DNA from: Tranzscheliella williamsii
Lineage: Eukaryota; Basidiomycota; Ustilaginomycetes; Ustilaginales; Ustilaginaceae
Assembly (NCBI GenBank): GCA_023212725.1
Contig: JALBYF010000096.1
Location: forward strand, 1 to 52,078
DNA: 52,078 nt
Reading direction: 5' to 3'
Part shown: piece by piece, positions 19,543 to 28,404 of the stretch
Layout of the letters: each line of letters begins with the position of its first letter
How positions within the stretch are numbered: the first letter of the stretch is position 1
Program-made: the position numbers and the translations under genes
Notes under the pieces: model-generated
The model's database searches: none
Seen by the model: the letters and a program-made list of their open reading frames with translations, nothing else
What the model was told of the DNA's origin: nothing

Positions 19543-20036
19543 TCAGTAGAGGGGAACAGGGTCGATCGACTTCATCCGGCCCAGCGGTTTGCGCTGGTTA
19601 GCACACGAAAAGTCCACAGGGCGCATCTGGCCTCCGACAGGAACAAAGCCGTCCGGGTGCAGTTGGTCCCATTTCTCCTGCAGGCGCTTTTCCTGGACTT
19701 CGACGCTCTTGCAGGCCCGGCGATCAGTGATGGCGAGTCCCAGGGCGCCGCTGCCTAACGACAAGAGCGCCGCCCCGCCGGAGATCCATCCAATAACCGT
19801 TCCGCTTTCCAAGAAGCCGACAGGTTCGTACCGCTTGATTACACGATGGGCTGTGGACCAAGCAAGTATGCAAACGATCCAGCAAGAATGGATCAGCGAC
19901 CGTCGGCTCGGCAGAAAGGTTTCCTCTGGCTCCACGTACCGTGCAATTGGCCAGAGCGCAAGTGTGGCAAAGGAAGCGCGTGTGTGCATACGCATGTGAG
20001 TAGATAGAAACAGCTGAATGGTAACAGCAGCTTCAT
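19543..20036 (-). CDS. Small secreted or membrane protein, two exons, unknown function
   Basis: Model inferred from splice signals: exon 1 20036-19940, intron 19939-19851 (89 nt, donor GTACGT, a CTGAT branch candidate, acceptor CCACAG), exon 2 19850-19543. This gives 134 residues. The first exon encodes a strong signal peptide (MKLLLPFSCFYLLTCVCTHA). Just after the junction, IKRYEP offers a dibasic Kex2-type site near residue 38. A Gly/Ala/Leu-rich hydrophobic stretch (VIGWISGGAALLSLGSGALGLAI, about residues 49-71) could be a membrane helix, followed by a charged tail. The phase across the junction is consistent (codon split after one base). No family recognised. Without splicing, the downstream frame starts with an unconvincing N-terminus, which is why the spliced form is preferred. 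Moderate confidence. Confidence 0.6.
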
Positions 20037-20347
20037 GCTGGTCGCGCCAGAATGCTCTGCCGCCGTTCGAGGGCAGAAGCTACACGGACAGGGGGAGTAG
20101 TGGTCCAGCTTGTTACAGAGTGACAGGTGGGGAGGAGAGATGCAGGCCAACGATCCGTGCTAGTTTCCCTCTGGGGAAGCAGGCGTGGCCAACCAATCTC
20201 ATCTCAGACGGGGTCCGATGCCATACCTTAGGCCACCGGTCCTGAAATGAAGTCACCACATCCACACGCGGACAGCTTCCGTGACAATGGCTTCATTACC
20301 ACGCCGCGCGGCAAGAGTCGATGAATGGACTTGAGGAGTTACGATCC
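20037..20347. other. Intergenic, about 310 bp
   Basis: Between two minus-strand genes. Nothing recognised apart from presumed promoter and terminator sequence. Confidence 0.5.
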
Positions 20348-21907
20348 TTACATGGCCGATACGAGTATAGGTCGTCCATAGTCGTCGATACCGGCCCGAT
20401 GCTGTCGAACGCGCCACATGATGCAAAGGACGAGAAGGACGAGCTGCAGAATGCCGGTGATCACATAGGCAGCCAGAGAGGACCAGTTGGTGCCGGGCTG
20501 CAAGGCCAACGAGTAGACGAAGATGGCACTGCCAGGGACTTGCAAACACATCATGGGGATGCTCAAGCTGCCTACAAGCTTGGTGCGCGCCGTGTGGACG
20601 ATTTGAGGTAGATATTGACCGGCAGCCAGGAGGGTGGCGGAGCTACCTAGAAACGCGGCCCATCTGGACACTAGCAACCTGGAAGATGGCCGAATGGTGG
20701 AGACGCGGTGCAGCTGGCCATATACTTGTTTCCATCCGCCAAGACTCGAGACCTCTTCAGGCGGAGGGAAGGATTTGAACGGAAGAGAGGTGACGAGAAT
20801 CAGCGTGACGGCACCGATAAAGAGAAAGTGGATGAGCACCACCCAGGCAAGCGCCAAGGCGAGGCTCCACTCCTCGGTCCGGCGTTTTCGAGTGATGGCT
20901 GCGCTGCGACTCCGCTTAGCCCGCCTCTCGCGGTCGATGCGTTGGATGGTACGGGATGCGGACGCGACAAGGCCACTTGGACGACGTGGAGCGGCAGGCG
21001 CCTGAGAGGCGTGGTTTGGCGCCTTCCACATAGGCCAGAAGGTTGGTGCGAGGCGCGAGAAGGCGCTACTGCTTGCGTCGCGGCCATGCGGAGGAAGATA
21101 AAGCCGAGCCGATTCTGCATCGCCGTTCTGCTCGTCCTCCTGCTCTTCCTCATCGGAAGAAGTCTCGACGGTACTGTTGCGCCTTGAGGAGTTTGCATAA
21201 TTGCGAGCAATGTGAGTGTCCACCGAATCGAGGTCAGAACGCTCGGAACCGTCTGAGGAGGCGTCGTCGTCGGCGGTTGAGCCTACAAGCGTCTTCGGTG
21301 TAAGCTTGGATCGATGGCGAGACGCGAGCGCGCCTTGTGCTTGATCCGGGTGGGAGGAGGTCTGGTCCGGGTCGGAGGAGGCTTGGCGTTCGGCAGTGAT
21401 GCGCCTGGCAGCAGCACGAGCTCGCGACCGAATGCTGCGGTCCTGTCGCTCTTGATCAGGCAGAGCAATAGCACGTTCGTAGCGCATGTCCCTGGGGTAG
21501 TAGATCAGGAAAAGGACCAAGACGCTGGCGAACATGAGCCACTGGAGACCGACCTGTACGATGCCGAGAAGAGATTCTGCGCATTCGCCGGTGGAGAGGG
21601 AGGTGCAGCATCGGACGATGCCCCATTGAAGCGCTACGACGTTGAGAAAGCTTGATGCACTGGAAGTGGCCCCCAGAAGAAGAAACCACGGCGAAAAGCC
21701 TTGGGAAGACTTGTTTTTCACTATGCGGTAGATCTGCGGCAGATACGAGATGACCAGACCGGCGCAGAGAAAGATAGCTAGGTACACTGCTACAGGGTCG
21801 TGGTGGGTGTGACAGCTGCCTTCTCCCTGCAAGGTGCGAGTGCCACTGCCGACGCCTGCTTCGAAAGAAGCGTTAGTCCACAAAGAACTCAGCGTAGCCC
21901 GTGTCAT
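20348..21907 (-). CDS. PQ-loop repeat membrane protein
   Basis: Predicted protein of 519 residues from ATG 21907. The frame is open for 78 more codons upstream, but begins there with a TTG and that part has no membrane character; an upstream ATG at 22108 is an alternative. The N-terminal half has a PQ-loop: helix, then SYLPQIYRIVKNKSSQGFS with Pro57-Gln58, then further helices. A long cytosolic loop of about 210 residues, rich in Ser, Arg and Asp/Glu (SSDEEEQEDEQNGD), follows. The C-terminal half has the second PQ-loop (GQYLPQIVHTARTKLVGSLS) and final helices. Two PQ-loops on one chain define the family of vacuolar/lysosomal amino acid and cystine transporters and related sensors; the substrate cannot be told here. 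Confidence 0.82.
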   Translation of the reverse strand: MTRATLSSLWTNASFEAGVGSGTRTLQGEGSCHTHHDPVAVYLAIFLCAGLVISYLPQIYRIVKNKSSQGFSPWFLLLGATSSASSFLNVVALQWGIVRCCTSLSTGECAESLLGIVQVGLQWLMFASVLVLFLIYYPRDMRYERAIALPDQERQDRSIRSRARAAARRITAERQASSDPDQTSSHPDQAQGALASRHRSKLTPKTLVGSTADDDASSDGSERSDLDSVDTHIARNYANSSRRNSTVETSSDEEEQEDEQNGDAESARLYLPPHGRDASSSAFSRLAPTFWPMWKAPNHASQAPAAPRRPSGLVASASRTIQRIDRERRAKRSRSAAITRKRRTEEWSLALALAWVVLIHFLFIGAVTLILVTSLPFKSFPPPEEVSSLGGWKQVYGQLHRVSTIRPSSRLLVSRWAAFLGSSATLLAAGQYLPQIVHTARTKLVGSLSIPMMCLQVPGSAIFVYSLALQPGTNWSSLAAYVITGILQLVLLVLCIMWRVRQHRAGIDDYGRPILVSAM

Positions 21908-22494
21908 GACTGCGGACGTGTATCCAGCGCTGAGACGCGACGGGATGTCACTAGGGTAAAAGAGCGAGGCGATGGTGGCTGTAGGAAAGCAAGGTGCCAT
22001 GCATCTTCTTGTGCTTCTGCCTGGCAAGACCGGCACGTTGCAGTTCACGTGCGGCCAAGCAGCGTGCGTCTGGAATCGCAATCCAACATGCGCGGCATCG
22101 GAGCACATCCAAAACGGCAAAAGCGATGGCAAGGCAATCAATGAATGGCAAATGGCCGCATCTCCTATCCTGCTCTTTTCTTTTCTTACTAAGTGTTAAA
22201 CGTTCCTGCCTGCATGCATAGGGCTTCACACCAGTTATGACTGTACTGTACAGTAGCATAAAGACACTCTACTGGTCACGCTTGCGCAGTCCTGTTCAAC
22301 TCGCCATCAAGCGGCCGATAGTCAATGGCTGAGTGTGCAGATGTGGGGCACGGATCACCTCACCCTTGAGGGGCATGTCGTCGCCATCAGCAAGATAACA
22401 AGGTCTACCCCGTAAGTAAACCATGTCAATGGATGTCCCACCGTCAACATCGTTGTGAATGCGATGACAATCGGCTTCGTCATTTTCAAAGTCG
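21908..22494. other. Divergent intergenic region
   Basis: About 590 bp between the PQ-loop gene (minus) and tRNA-Ala (plus). The first 230 bp are the open N-terminal extension of the PQ-loop frame. Nothing else recognised. Confidence 0.45.
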
Positions 22495-22585
22495 GGGGAT
22501 TTAGCTCAGTTGGTAGAGCATTCGCTTAGCATCTTTGAGTGTCTAAATTTGTGAAAGGTCGCGTGTTCGACTCATGCAGTCTCCA
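22495..22585 (+). tRNA. tRNA-Ala (anticodon AGC) with 18-nt intron
   Basis: A full cloverleaf can be drawn. The acceptor GGGGATT pairs with AGTCTCC (two G-T wobbles) plus discriminator A at 22585. The D stem is GCTC/GAGC. The anticodon stem TTCGC/GTGAA encloses loop TTAGCA-T with anticodon AGC. The T arm is GCGTG-TTCGACT-CATGC. The intron 22532-22549 sits at the canonical site, one base 3' of the anticodon. The internal promoter boxes (TTAGCTCAGTTGG and GTTCGACTC) are present and a T run at 22586-22590 can end Pol III transcription. No CCA is encoded, as usual in eukaryotes. Confidence 0.93.
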
Positions 22586-22800
22586 TTTTTACCACTCGTA
22601 GTGGGCAAAAAAAAGGCTCTGTCTGGAGAAATGAACGGCACTTATCTCCTACCTCGTGACTCGGCCAGGTACGGAATACGGTCCGCCGGTGTGCGCACCT
22701 GATAAGACAGGTGAGCCAGGCCTCTTCTTCCTTTTGCTTTCCTTACCATCGGTCAAAGGGCAGAGGTGAGACGCAGAAGGGCAAGCGCAAGCTAGCAGGC

Positions 22801-24795
22801 ATGGTGAGACCACCACAGACAGCTCTGCAGTCACGCTGGCGAAGCGTCGTCGGCGCACATTCTGCATGGTCCACCCGTTCCAGTCCAGCATGGAGGCCTA
22901 GTGCTCGCGCACCTCTTTCGGCACCACGAGTGGGCCTCCATACTGGAAGAGTTGGCCTCTATGCCGGAAGAGCTGGCCTCTATGCTGGAAGAGCTGTCCT
23001 AGCTGGCACCGCCTTGACTGTCCTGACCTTGGCCTTGGCAGATCCGCTCCATCTGGAGGCGCCTGCATCGTCGCAGTTGAAGCTTGCCGAAGCCCATCGA
23101 GAAGATGTTAGGCGGGAAGACGAGTCGTACGAGCCGTATCGCCCTCTCAAGTCGCAGCCGCTCTCGTCGCTGGTCACCAACTATGTCGTCTTCACCCTCT
23201 GTTCTTTTCCCTCCCTTGCCAAGCTCGGGCCTCGTCTGATCGAATGGAGCGCTTCCACCCAGCTGCCCATGGTCTGGACCGCCACGGAATATGTTATCCG
23301 ACGCACCTTTTTCCGGCAGTTCATCAGCGACGATACCGCAGAGGGATCGCTGCCTTTGATGTCTTCACTCTCGCGGGCGGGGCTCGGTTCGATGCTCAAC
23401 TTTTCTGTCGAAGTTGCCCACGATGGCAAGCCTGCTTCGTCTGCCGCTGTCACGCCCAAGTCCGCTGTGCATCGGCCATTTGTCGACGAGCTGCTCCATA
23501 GCATCGATGTTGCCGCCAAGCTTGCCGCACTGCCCGCTTCACACGGAGTAAGTGACCGTGAGGAGGCAGACGAATTGACGCTACGGCCAGATCGATCGGG
23601 CAGTACCTTTGTCGCGATCAAGCTGTCCGGTTTGTTGTACGACTCTTCCGTCTTGGAGCGTGCTTCGGCTGCCATTGTGCCTCGCGAGTGGTTCAGCTCG
23701 CCTCCCGAACCGCTGCCGCCGCTCACCATCAACGGCAGCGGACCTTGTGGTGGTCTCGGCATCCCGATTGCCGCGCTGCCGCCGCAGGACGTAGTTGCAC
23801 TTAAACAGCTTTGGGAAGCTCTGCGTGAGGTGACCCGAAGAGCACAGGCACACGGCAGCGTTCGTCTCGCCATCGATGCCGAGTACAGCTGGTATCAGCC
23901 GGCCATCGATGCCATGTACGAAGCGATCGCCGCCGAGTTCAACCGCCCTGCCTCTGCCTCCGACCCCTACACCTCTCAGGGGAGCGTCACGGGTCCCCTG
24001 GTCTACAACACCTTTCAGGCCTATTTGCGCCGAACACCGTCCCATCTTGCTGCCTCGTTCGAACGCGCCAAACTCAACGGCTACACGCTTGGCGTCAAGC
24101 TGGTCCGCGGTGCCTACGTCGACGTGGAAAATCGTACCTGGTCCAAGAAGATTGTGGACGCGCCACCTGTCCCCAGGGCTGACAAGCATACCGCTGCCAG
24201 ACCCGAGTACGAGGGATGGGGCAGCCCGGTCTGGCCGACCAAAGAGCTTACCGATCGATGCTTCGATGGATGCGCCATCCGCCTGGTCCAGGAGATTGCC
24301 CAGGACCTTTCGCAGAGCGCTCAGAAAGGCAGGCAGCCCAAACTGGCCGTTGTCTTTGCCAGTCACAACACGCAGTCGGCGCTCAAGGTGATTCGCGAGA
24401 TGGTACGGCTGAAAATGGCGCAACCGCCACCGGCTCTGTTGGAGGCTACGCTGGGCGCGGTCGAGACCAACGACGAGAAGCAGGTTCTGGAAAAGGTGCC
24501 GCTGGTGAATCTGCAGCTGTCGGATTCGGTGCGAGGCAGAATCTTCTTTGCGCAGCTGTACGGCATGGCCTCGGTGCTCACCTCGCGCATTCAAGCTGCC
24601 TTTGATCCGCTCTCGGGCGGCGTAGGCCCGCATATGGTCCTCAAGTACATTCCCTACGGGCCTCTTGAACTCACCCTCCCTTATCTTATCCGCCGAGCCG
24701 CAGAAAACGGCGACATTATGACCGGAGGGGCTGCTGCCGAAAAGTCGCTCGTTCGCGACGAGCTCTTGCGTAGACTGGGCCTTCGACGCTCGTAA
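22801..24795 (+). CDS. PUT1: Proline dehydrogenase, mitochondrial
   Basis: Predicted protein of 664 residues from ATG 22801; the frame reaches further upstream only to a GTG. It oxidises L-proline to pyrroline-5-carboxylate with FAD in the mitochondrial inner membrane, the first step of proline catabolism. The first 80 residues are Arg- and Ala-rich as in import presequences and contain a 7-residue repeat (residues 44-64). The catalytic barrel shows the family blocks in order: LAIDAEYSWYQPAIDAMYEA, YNTFQAYLRRTP, GVKLVRGAYVDVE, FASHNTQSA, FFAQLYGMASVL and, at the end, KYIPYGPLELTLPYLIRRAAEN. Length is longer than yeast PUT1 (476) through N-terminal and internal loops. Single exon. Strong identification. 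Confidence 0.95.
   Translation: MVRPPQTALQSRWRSVVGAHSAWSTRSSPAWRPSARAPLSAPRVGLHTGRVGLYAGRAGLYAGRAVLAGTALTVLTLALADPLHLEAPASSQLKLAEAHREDVRREDESYEPYRPLKSQPLSSLVTNYVVFTLCSFPSLAKLGPRLIEWSASTQLPMVWTATEYVIRRTFFRQFISDDTAEGSLPLMSSLSRAGLGSMLNFSVEVAHDGKPASSAAVTPKSAVHRPFVDELLHSIDVAAKLAALPASHGVSDREEADELTLRPDRSGSTFVAIKLSGLLYDSSVLERASAAIVPREWFSSPPEPLPPLTINGSGPCGGLGIPIAALPPQDVVALKQLWEALREVTRRAQAHGSVRLAIDAEYSWYQPAIDAMYEAIAAEFNRPASASDPYTSQGSVTGPLVYNTFQAYLRRTPSHLAASFERAKLNGYTLGVKLVRGAYVDVENRTWSKKIVDAPPVPRADKHTAARPEYEGWGSPVWPTKELTDRCFDGCAIRLVQEIAQDLSQSAQKGRQPKLAVVFASHNTQSALKVIREMVRLKMAQPPPALLEATLGAVETNDEKQVLEKVPLVNLQLSDSVRGRIFFAQLYGMASVLTSRIQAAFDPLSGGVGPHMVLKYIPYGPLELTLPYLIRRAAENGDIMTGGAAAEKSLVRDELLRRLGLRRS
22930..22992 (+). 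repeat. 21-bp coding tandem repeat, three copies
   Basis: Three units of 21 bp start at 22930, 22951 and 22972 and encode VGLHTGR, VGLYAGR and AGLYAGR within the presumed presequence of proline dehydrogenase; a partial fourth (AVLAG) follows. Confidence 0.9.
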
Positions 24796-25793
24796 CTGCC
24801 CTTCCCACCTACACTACCATGGTAGACTTGTTCTTTCTTCCCGCTTCCTCGCAGAGATACCGTGGCATGGTGCCTTGCCCTTAACACCAGGCACATCTTC
24901 CAACATACCCGGCACGCTGCCTTGCCCTTAACACCAGGCACCCCATTCAACATACCCGGCACGATGCCTTGCCCTTAACACCAGGCATATTGACGCTGCA
25001 TTTCGTGCCCAGACTTGCTCTTCCGTCGTCTTTCTTCGCATGCATTCATCCCCTCACCCTTGTATTTGTTCGCGGCCCTCTCTTCTGTCCCGTGGCGCGC
25101 CTTGCATGCACCAGTCCATCCGCATATGTATCAACAGGTCGGTCGAGCCAATTAACACATCGACAGCAATCGAATCACAATGGTATTCTCCAGCCCTTCA
25201 ATCCTGTCGCGGTAGTAAGAGTGCGCGGCACGTATGTTATGTAGCAGGGAGCAGGACGGCCTGCACTCGGTGAGCCAACAGCGGGATTCGAATGTTCGAT
25301 GCCGCAGTCGAATTGGACGCCGTGGGAATACCGCGTCGGTGCTGTCACGGTCACCTAGCGTATGCGCATGCGGGCAGCATGGTTTGGCGGACCGATGAAG
25401 GAGTGGTAGTTGGCCGTCGAGGCAGGGCTGGCTCGTCGACGTCGCGCCGAAATGGCCGACGCAACGGCAAGCCTGGTGCGGCGGCCGTGATCGTCGCGCT
25501 GGTCGGTGGTTGGACGGCTTGCAGACGCTCTGGCAGCGCGTTCGATGGCGACCCAGATCGCCGTTTCGCTCGCCGTGTTTGCTGCAGTCGGCGACAATCA
25601 GGCGCTGAGCGTGCCGCCGACGGTGACGTTGGCCAGGGCTTACCTCCCTGCCTACCGTTACAAGCTATATAGCTAAGGCCCACTCGGAGACGGACAAACG
25701 GCTCCCTCCTCCAGCTGGGCTCTAGACCACGCAACTCTATCGCTACCTTACCCTTCCGCACTCGACGCAACAACTGGCAAGCGTGTATACGAC
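24796..25793. other. Intergenic, about 1 kb, with 47-bp repeats
   Basis: Holds the repeat array at 24864-24987 just after PUT1 and the promoter of the myo-inositol oxygenase gene. No gene recognised. Confidence 0.55.
24864..24987. repeat. 47-bp tandem repeat, 2.6 copies, each with a small inverted repeat
   Basis: Units start at 24864, 24911 and 24958, a constant 47-bp period. Each contains tgccttgcccttaacacca followed by ggca, where TGCCT and AGGCA can pair as a hairpin stem (six pairs in the first unit, GTGCCT/AGGCAC). The array starts 68 bp after the PUT1 stop, so it probably lies in the 3' untranslated region or terminator zone. Confidence 0.88.
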
Positions 25794-26789
25794 ATGGCAC
25801 CCGTAGCTGTTGAGCCCGTCCTGGCCGACATGGTCGCCGCGAAGCCGGCCAAGACGGTGGTCGCCAAGGGCACCGAGATGGATGCGGTTTCGGACCTGGT
25901 CGACGAGGTGAATGTATATCGAGGCAAGCACCCAGAGGCGCCACAGCCGACGACGGACACTGACGAAGCATGGCGTTCCGAAGGCTCGAGGTTCGACTCG
26001 GACAAGGACAAGAGCGACTTTCGCAGATACGAAGACGCGCTAGACCACGTCAAGGCCTTCTACCAGACACAGCACGAGAAGCAGACGGTAGCCTTCAACC
26101 TCCAGGCGCGGCAGCGGTTCTTGCAGAACTCGCACGCTTCCCTGACGGTATGGGAGGCGATCGAGAAGCTGGACACGCTCGTCGATGAGTCCGACCCGGA
26201 CACCAGCCTGTCGCAGATCCAGCATCTGCTGCAGACGGCAGAAGCGATGCGGCGAGACGCCAAGCCCGACTGGATGCAGCTCACGGGGCTCATCCACGAC
26301 CTGGGCAAGCTGCTCTGCTTTTTCGGCGCCGAGGGACAGTGGGACGTGGTGGGCGACACGTTTGTCGTCGGCTGCGCACCCCAAGGCACCGTCTACCCGC
26401 ACACGTTTGCCAAGAACCCGGACATGCACGACCCCAGATACAACACCAAGTACGGCATCTACCAGCCCCACTGCGGGCTCAGCAACGTGATGCTCAGCTT
26501 TGGCCATGACGAGTACCTCTACGAGATTGCCAGGCGCGAATCTACACTGCCCCAGGCGGCCCTAGATATGATCCGATATCACAGCTTCTACCCGTGGCAT
26601 CGAGAAGGCGCCTACAAGCATTTGTGCGCCCCGCAAGACGACGATGCCCTTGCCAACGTCCTCGCCTTCAACCCGTACGACCTCTACTCGAAGAGCGACT
26701 CCCCGCCCGATCCCGTCGCCCTGCGTCCCTACTACGAAGGCCTCATCGACAAGTATTTCGGCGGTAGGGACCGCAAGATCCAGTGGTAG
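25794..26789 (+). CDS. MIOX: myo-Inositol oxygenase
   Basis: Predicted cytosolic protein of 331 residues, single exon. It converts myo-inositol with O2 to D-glucuronate, using a di-iron centre. The HD-type fold is visible in order: FRRYEDALDHVKAFYQTQH, DPDTSLSQIQHLLQTAEA, then WMQLTGLIHDLGKLL with iron ligands His168 and Asp169, KYGIYQPHCGLSNVMLSFGH with two more His, and MIRYHSFYPWHREGAY. The end FNPYDLYSKSD...YYEGLIDKYFGG...IQW matches the family C-terminus. Length is slightly above the animal and plant enzymes (about 285-320) through an N-terminal extension. No inositol transporter or glucuronate gene is adjacent. Confidence 0.96.
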   Translation: MAPVAVEPVLADMVAAKPAKTVVAKGTEMDAVSDLVDEVNVYRGKHPEAPQPTTDTDEAWRSEGSRFDSDKDKSDFRRYEDALDHVKAFYQTQHEKQTVAFNLQARQRFLQNSHASLTVWEAIEKLDTLVDESDPDTSLSQIQHLLQTAEAMRRDAKPDWMQLTGLIHDLGKLLCFFGAEGQWDVVGDTFVVGCAPQGTVYPHTFAKNPDMHDPRYNTKYGIYQPHCGLSNVMLSFGHDEYLYEIARRESTLPQAALDMIRYHSFYPWHREGAYKHLCAPQDDDALANVLAFNPYDLYSKSDSPPDPVALRPYYEGLIDKYFGGRDRKIQW

Positions 26790-27095
26790 CCACCTTGCCC
26801 TCGCTCTGTTTCCCGCCATGGACCGTACCCTTTTCCCATCTTGAATGCATTCCTGGTCTTATTTCCCTTGTCGCTCTATCGTTCGTCGCCCTATCAAGAT
26901 GTTCGGATAATTAGCTCTTCTGCAGTAACAAGCCACAGCGGCCATGACGGCCGCAAGGCGCTCCTAGCACATACTGCGAGGTTGGAGGATGAGCGCGCCC
27001 GTGGATGGCATGAGCAAGGTCAGGACCGAGTTGCGAACACGGCCGGGAGTAGGGCCTGCTGAGGCTGCAGGGCGGGGATGGGTGGCGCTGGGTAT
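26790..27095. other. Convergent intergenic region
   Basis: About 300 bp between the ends of the MIOX gene and the SigF/NTF2-like gene. No gene or repeat recognised. Confidence 0.5.
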
Positions 27096-27924
27096 CTAAC
27101 GGATCTTGGCGTGGGAGCCCAGGGGGTCCCTTCCGGGCTTCCAGTAGCCGAAGAGGAGCTGGGCGATGCCGACGATGAGGATGCAGTTGATGGCGGCGAT
27201 CTTCTTGACGAGCATTGTGGCGGTCTCGCCGCCGGGGAGCAGGCCGAACGGGAGGCTGGACGCGGGTCGAGCGGGCGGGTGAGTAAGTGTGGCGCGTGCG
27301 GGCGGGGGGCGGGAGCGACTCACACTTGCGGCATGTAGTAGTCTTCCTGGCTCTTGATGTAGAACTTGCCGTCCGCGCCGCGCTGCAGCTGCAGGCCGAC
27401 CACAATCCGGCAGTCGCGCCCAACATGGTCGCGGACCACCGGCAGATTCGGCCGCAGCGTCTGCACCGCCTCGATGAACCTGCCCATGCGGTCCCGCGCA
27501 CGACAATGGACATGTACCAAGGTCAGCGTTCGGCTCCCGTCGCGCGCCCGTCTTGCTGCATCGCTAGGCGGTCACTTACAGCTTGTTGGTCTTTTCGTCA
27601 AACGCTGGCAGGTTGTGCGGTAGAGGCGCGCATTCGACCGACAGCAGCTCTCATCAGCATCACGACCGTCTCGAGGGCACGCAGAGCAGACTCACCAACG
27701 TGGTGCACCTCGATCTCGGACCGCGAAATGACACGCAGGAACTGGTAGATGGCCAAGACGCCCTTGTCTCGCGAAGCCGGCCCGGAAGAGATGGCACATA
27801 GCAGATGGTCGAAAGCGCAATCGGGCGCAAAGTAACGCTGCATGCAATACTTCTGCTCGGAAGCATTGCGCGCGGCCACGAGCCCCTTTATGACACCACG
27901 AACCTCATTGACCGGATCCTCCAT
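27096..27924 (-). CDS. SigF/NTF2-like domain protein with C-terminal membrane helix, four exons
   Basis: Model from splice signals: exons 27924-27696, 27604-27580 (only 25 nt), 27479-27324 and 27255-27096; introns of 91, 100 and 68 nt with donors GTGAGT, GTAAGT and GTGAGT and acceptors CCAG, GCAG and CCAG. It yields 189 residues. The assembled protein has the NTF2-like cone fold pattern seen in fungal SigF-like proteins: EVRGVIKGLVAA at the start, QKYCMQRYFAPDCAFDHLL, YQFLRVISR, AFDEKTNKLFIEAVQTLRP spanning exons 2-3, then IVVGLQLQ, GKFYIKSQEDYYMPQ. A hydrophobic helix near the end (INCILIVGIAQLLFGYW) suggests a tail anchor. Biochemical role unknown. The start is ATG 27924; the frame runs upstream only to a TTG. 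Phases agree at all junctions. Confidence 0.75.
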
Positions 27925-28376
27925 AGTTGTGTCAGTCAAAGTGCTACGTCGAGATCAATGGACCGAAGACGCAGTTGGAGATGGTCAAGCAGGCTGTGTG
28001 GCGTGCTCAACCTGGTCCCAAGTGCCAAGTGGAGCCCCCGCTCGTGGCATGTGAATCTATACGGCTTTGGCTGCTTATTTCTGAATGGAATCGTCTCGAC
28101 GTCATCGCACAGTTGGACTGTAAGATCTCTTTGTGAGGAAATAGCTCACAGAGTGTGGGCATCCAGCTCGCCGGGCAGTCACGGCCATCCACCTAGACTC
28201 AGTAAAAGCTATCCGGCAAATAGCCGCGCACGCCTGTACCTGGCTACGAACACATGGGTGGGAGAAAGCAGCCGGCAGTGGTCTTGGTTGCGGGTGGGGC
28301 TAGACTGATGCACTTGGACTCTACCACCGTCTCCAAAGCATGACCCGTCTACCAGCGTCTCCAGAGCAGGACTCGT
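27925..28376. other. Intergenic with 28-bp repeats at its right end
   Basis: About 450 bp between the promoter side of the SigF/NTF2-like gene and the end of the TPMT gene, both on the minus strand. Contains two extra copies of the TPMT gene end (see 28321-28404). No gene recognised. Confidence 0.5.
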
Positions 28377-28404
28377 CTACAGCCGTCTCCAGAGCATGAC
28401 CCGC
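28321..28404. repeat. 28-bp tandem repeat copying the end of the methyltransferase gene
   Basis: Three units with an exact 28-bp period start at 28321, 28349 and 28377. The last one is the true end of the TPMT gene (stop codon and the codons before it); the two others lie downstream of the stop on the minus strand and differ at a few positions. They do not alter the protein. Confidence 0.92.

Noticed and set aside
20237..22141. Longer PQ-loop protein starting at 22141
   Set aside because: The codon at 22141 is TTG and the extra N-terminus has no family support; ATG 21907 gives a normal start close to the first helix.
23581..24633. 350-codon open frame on the minus strand
   Set aside because: Antisense shadow of proline dehydrogenase.
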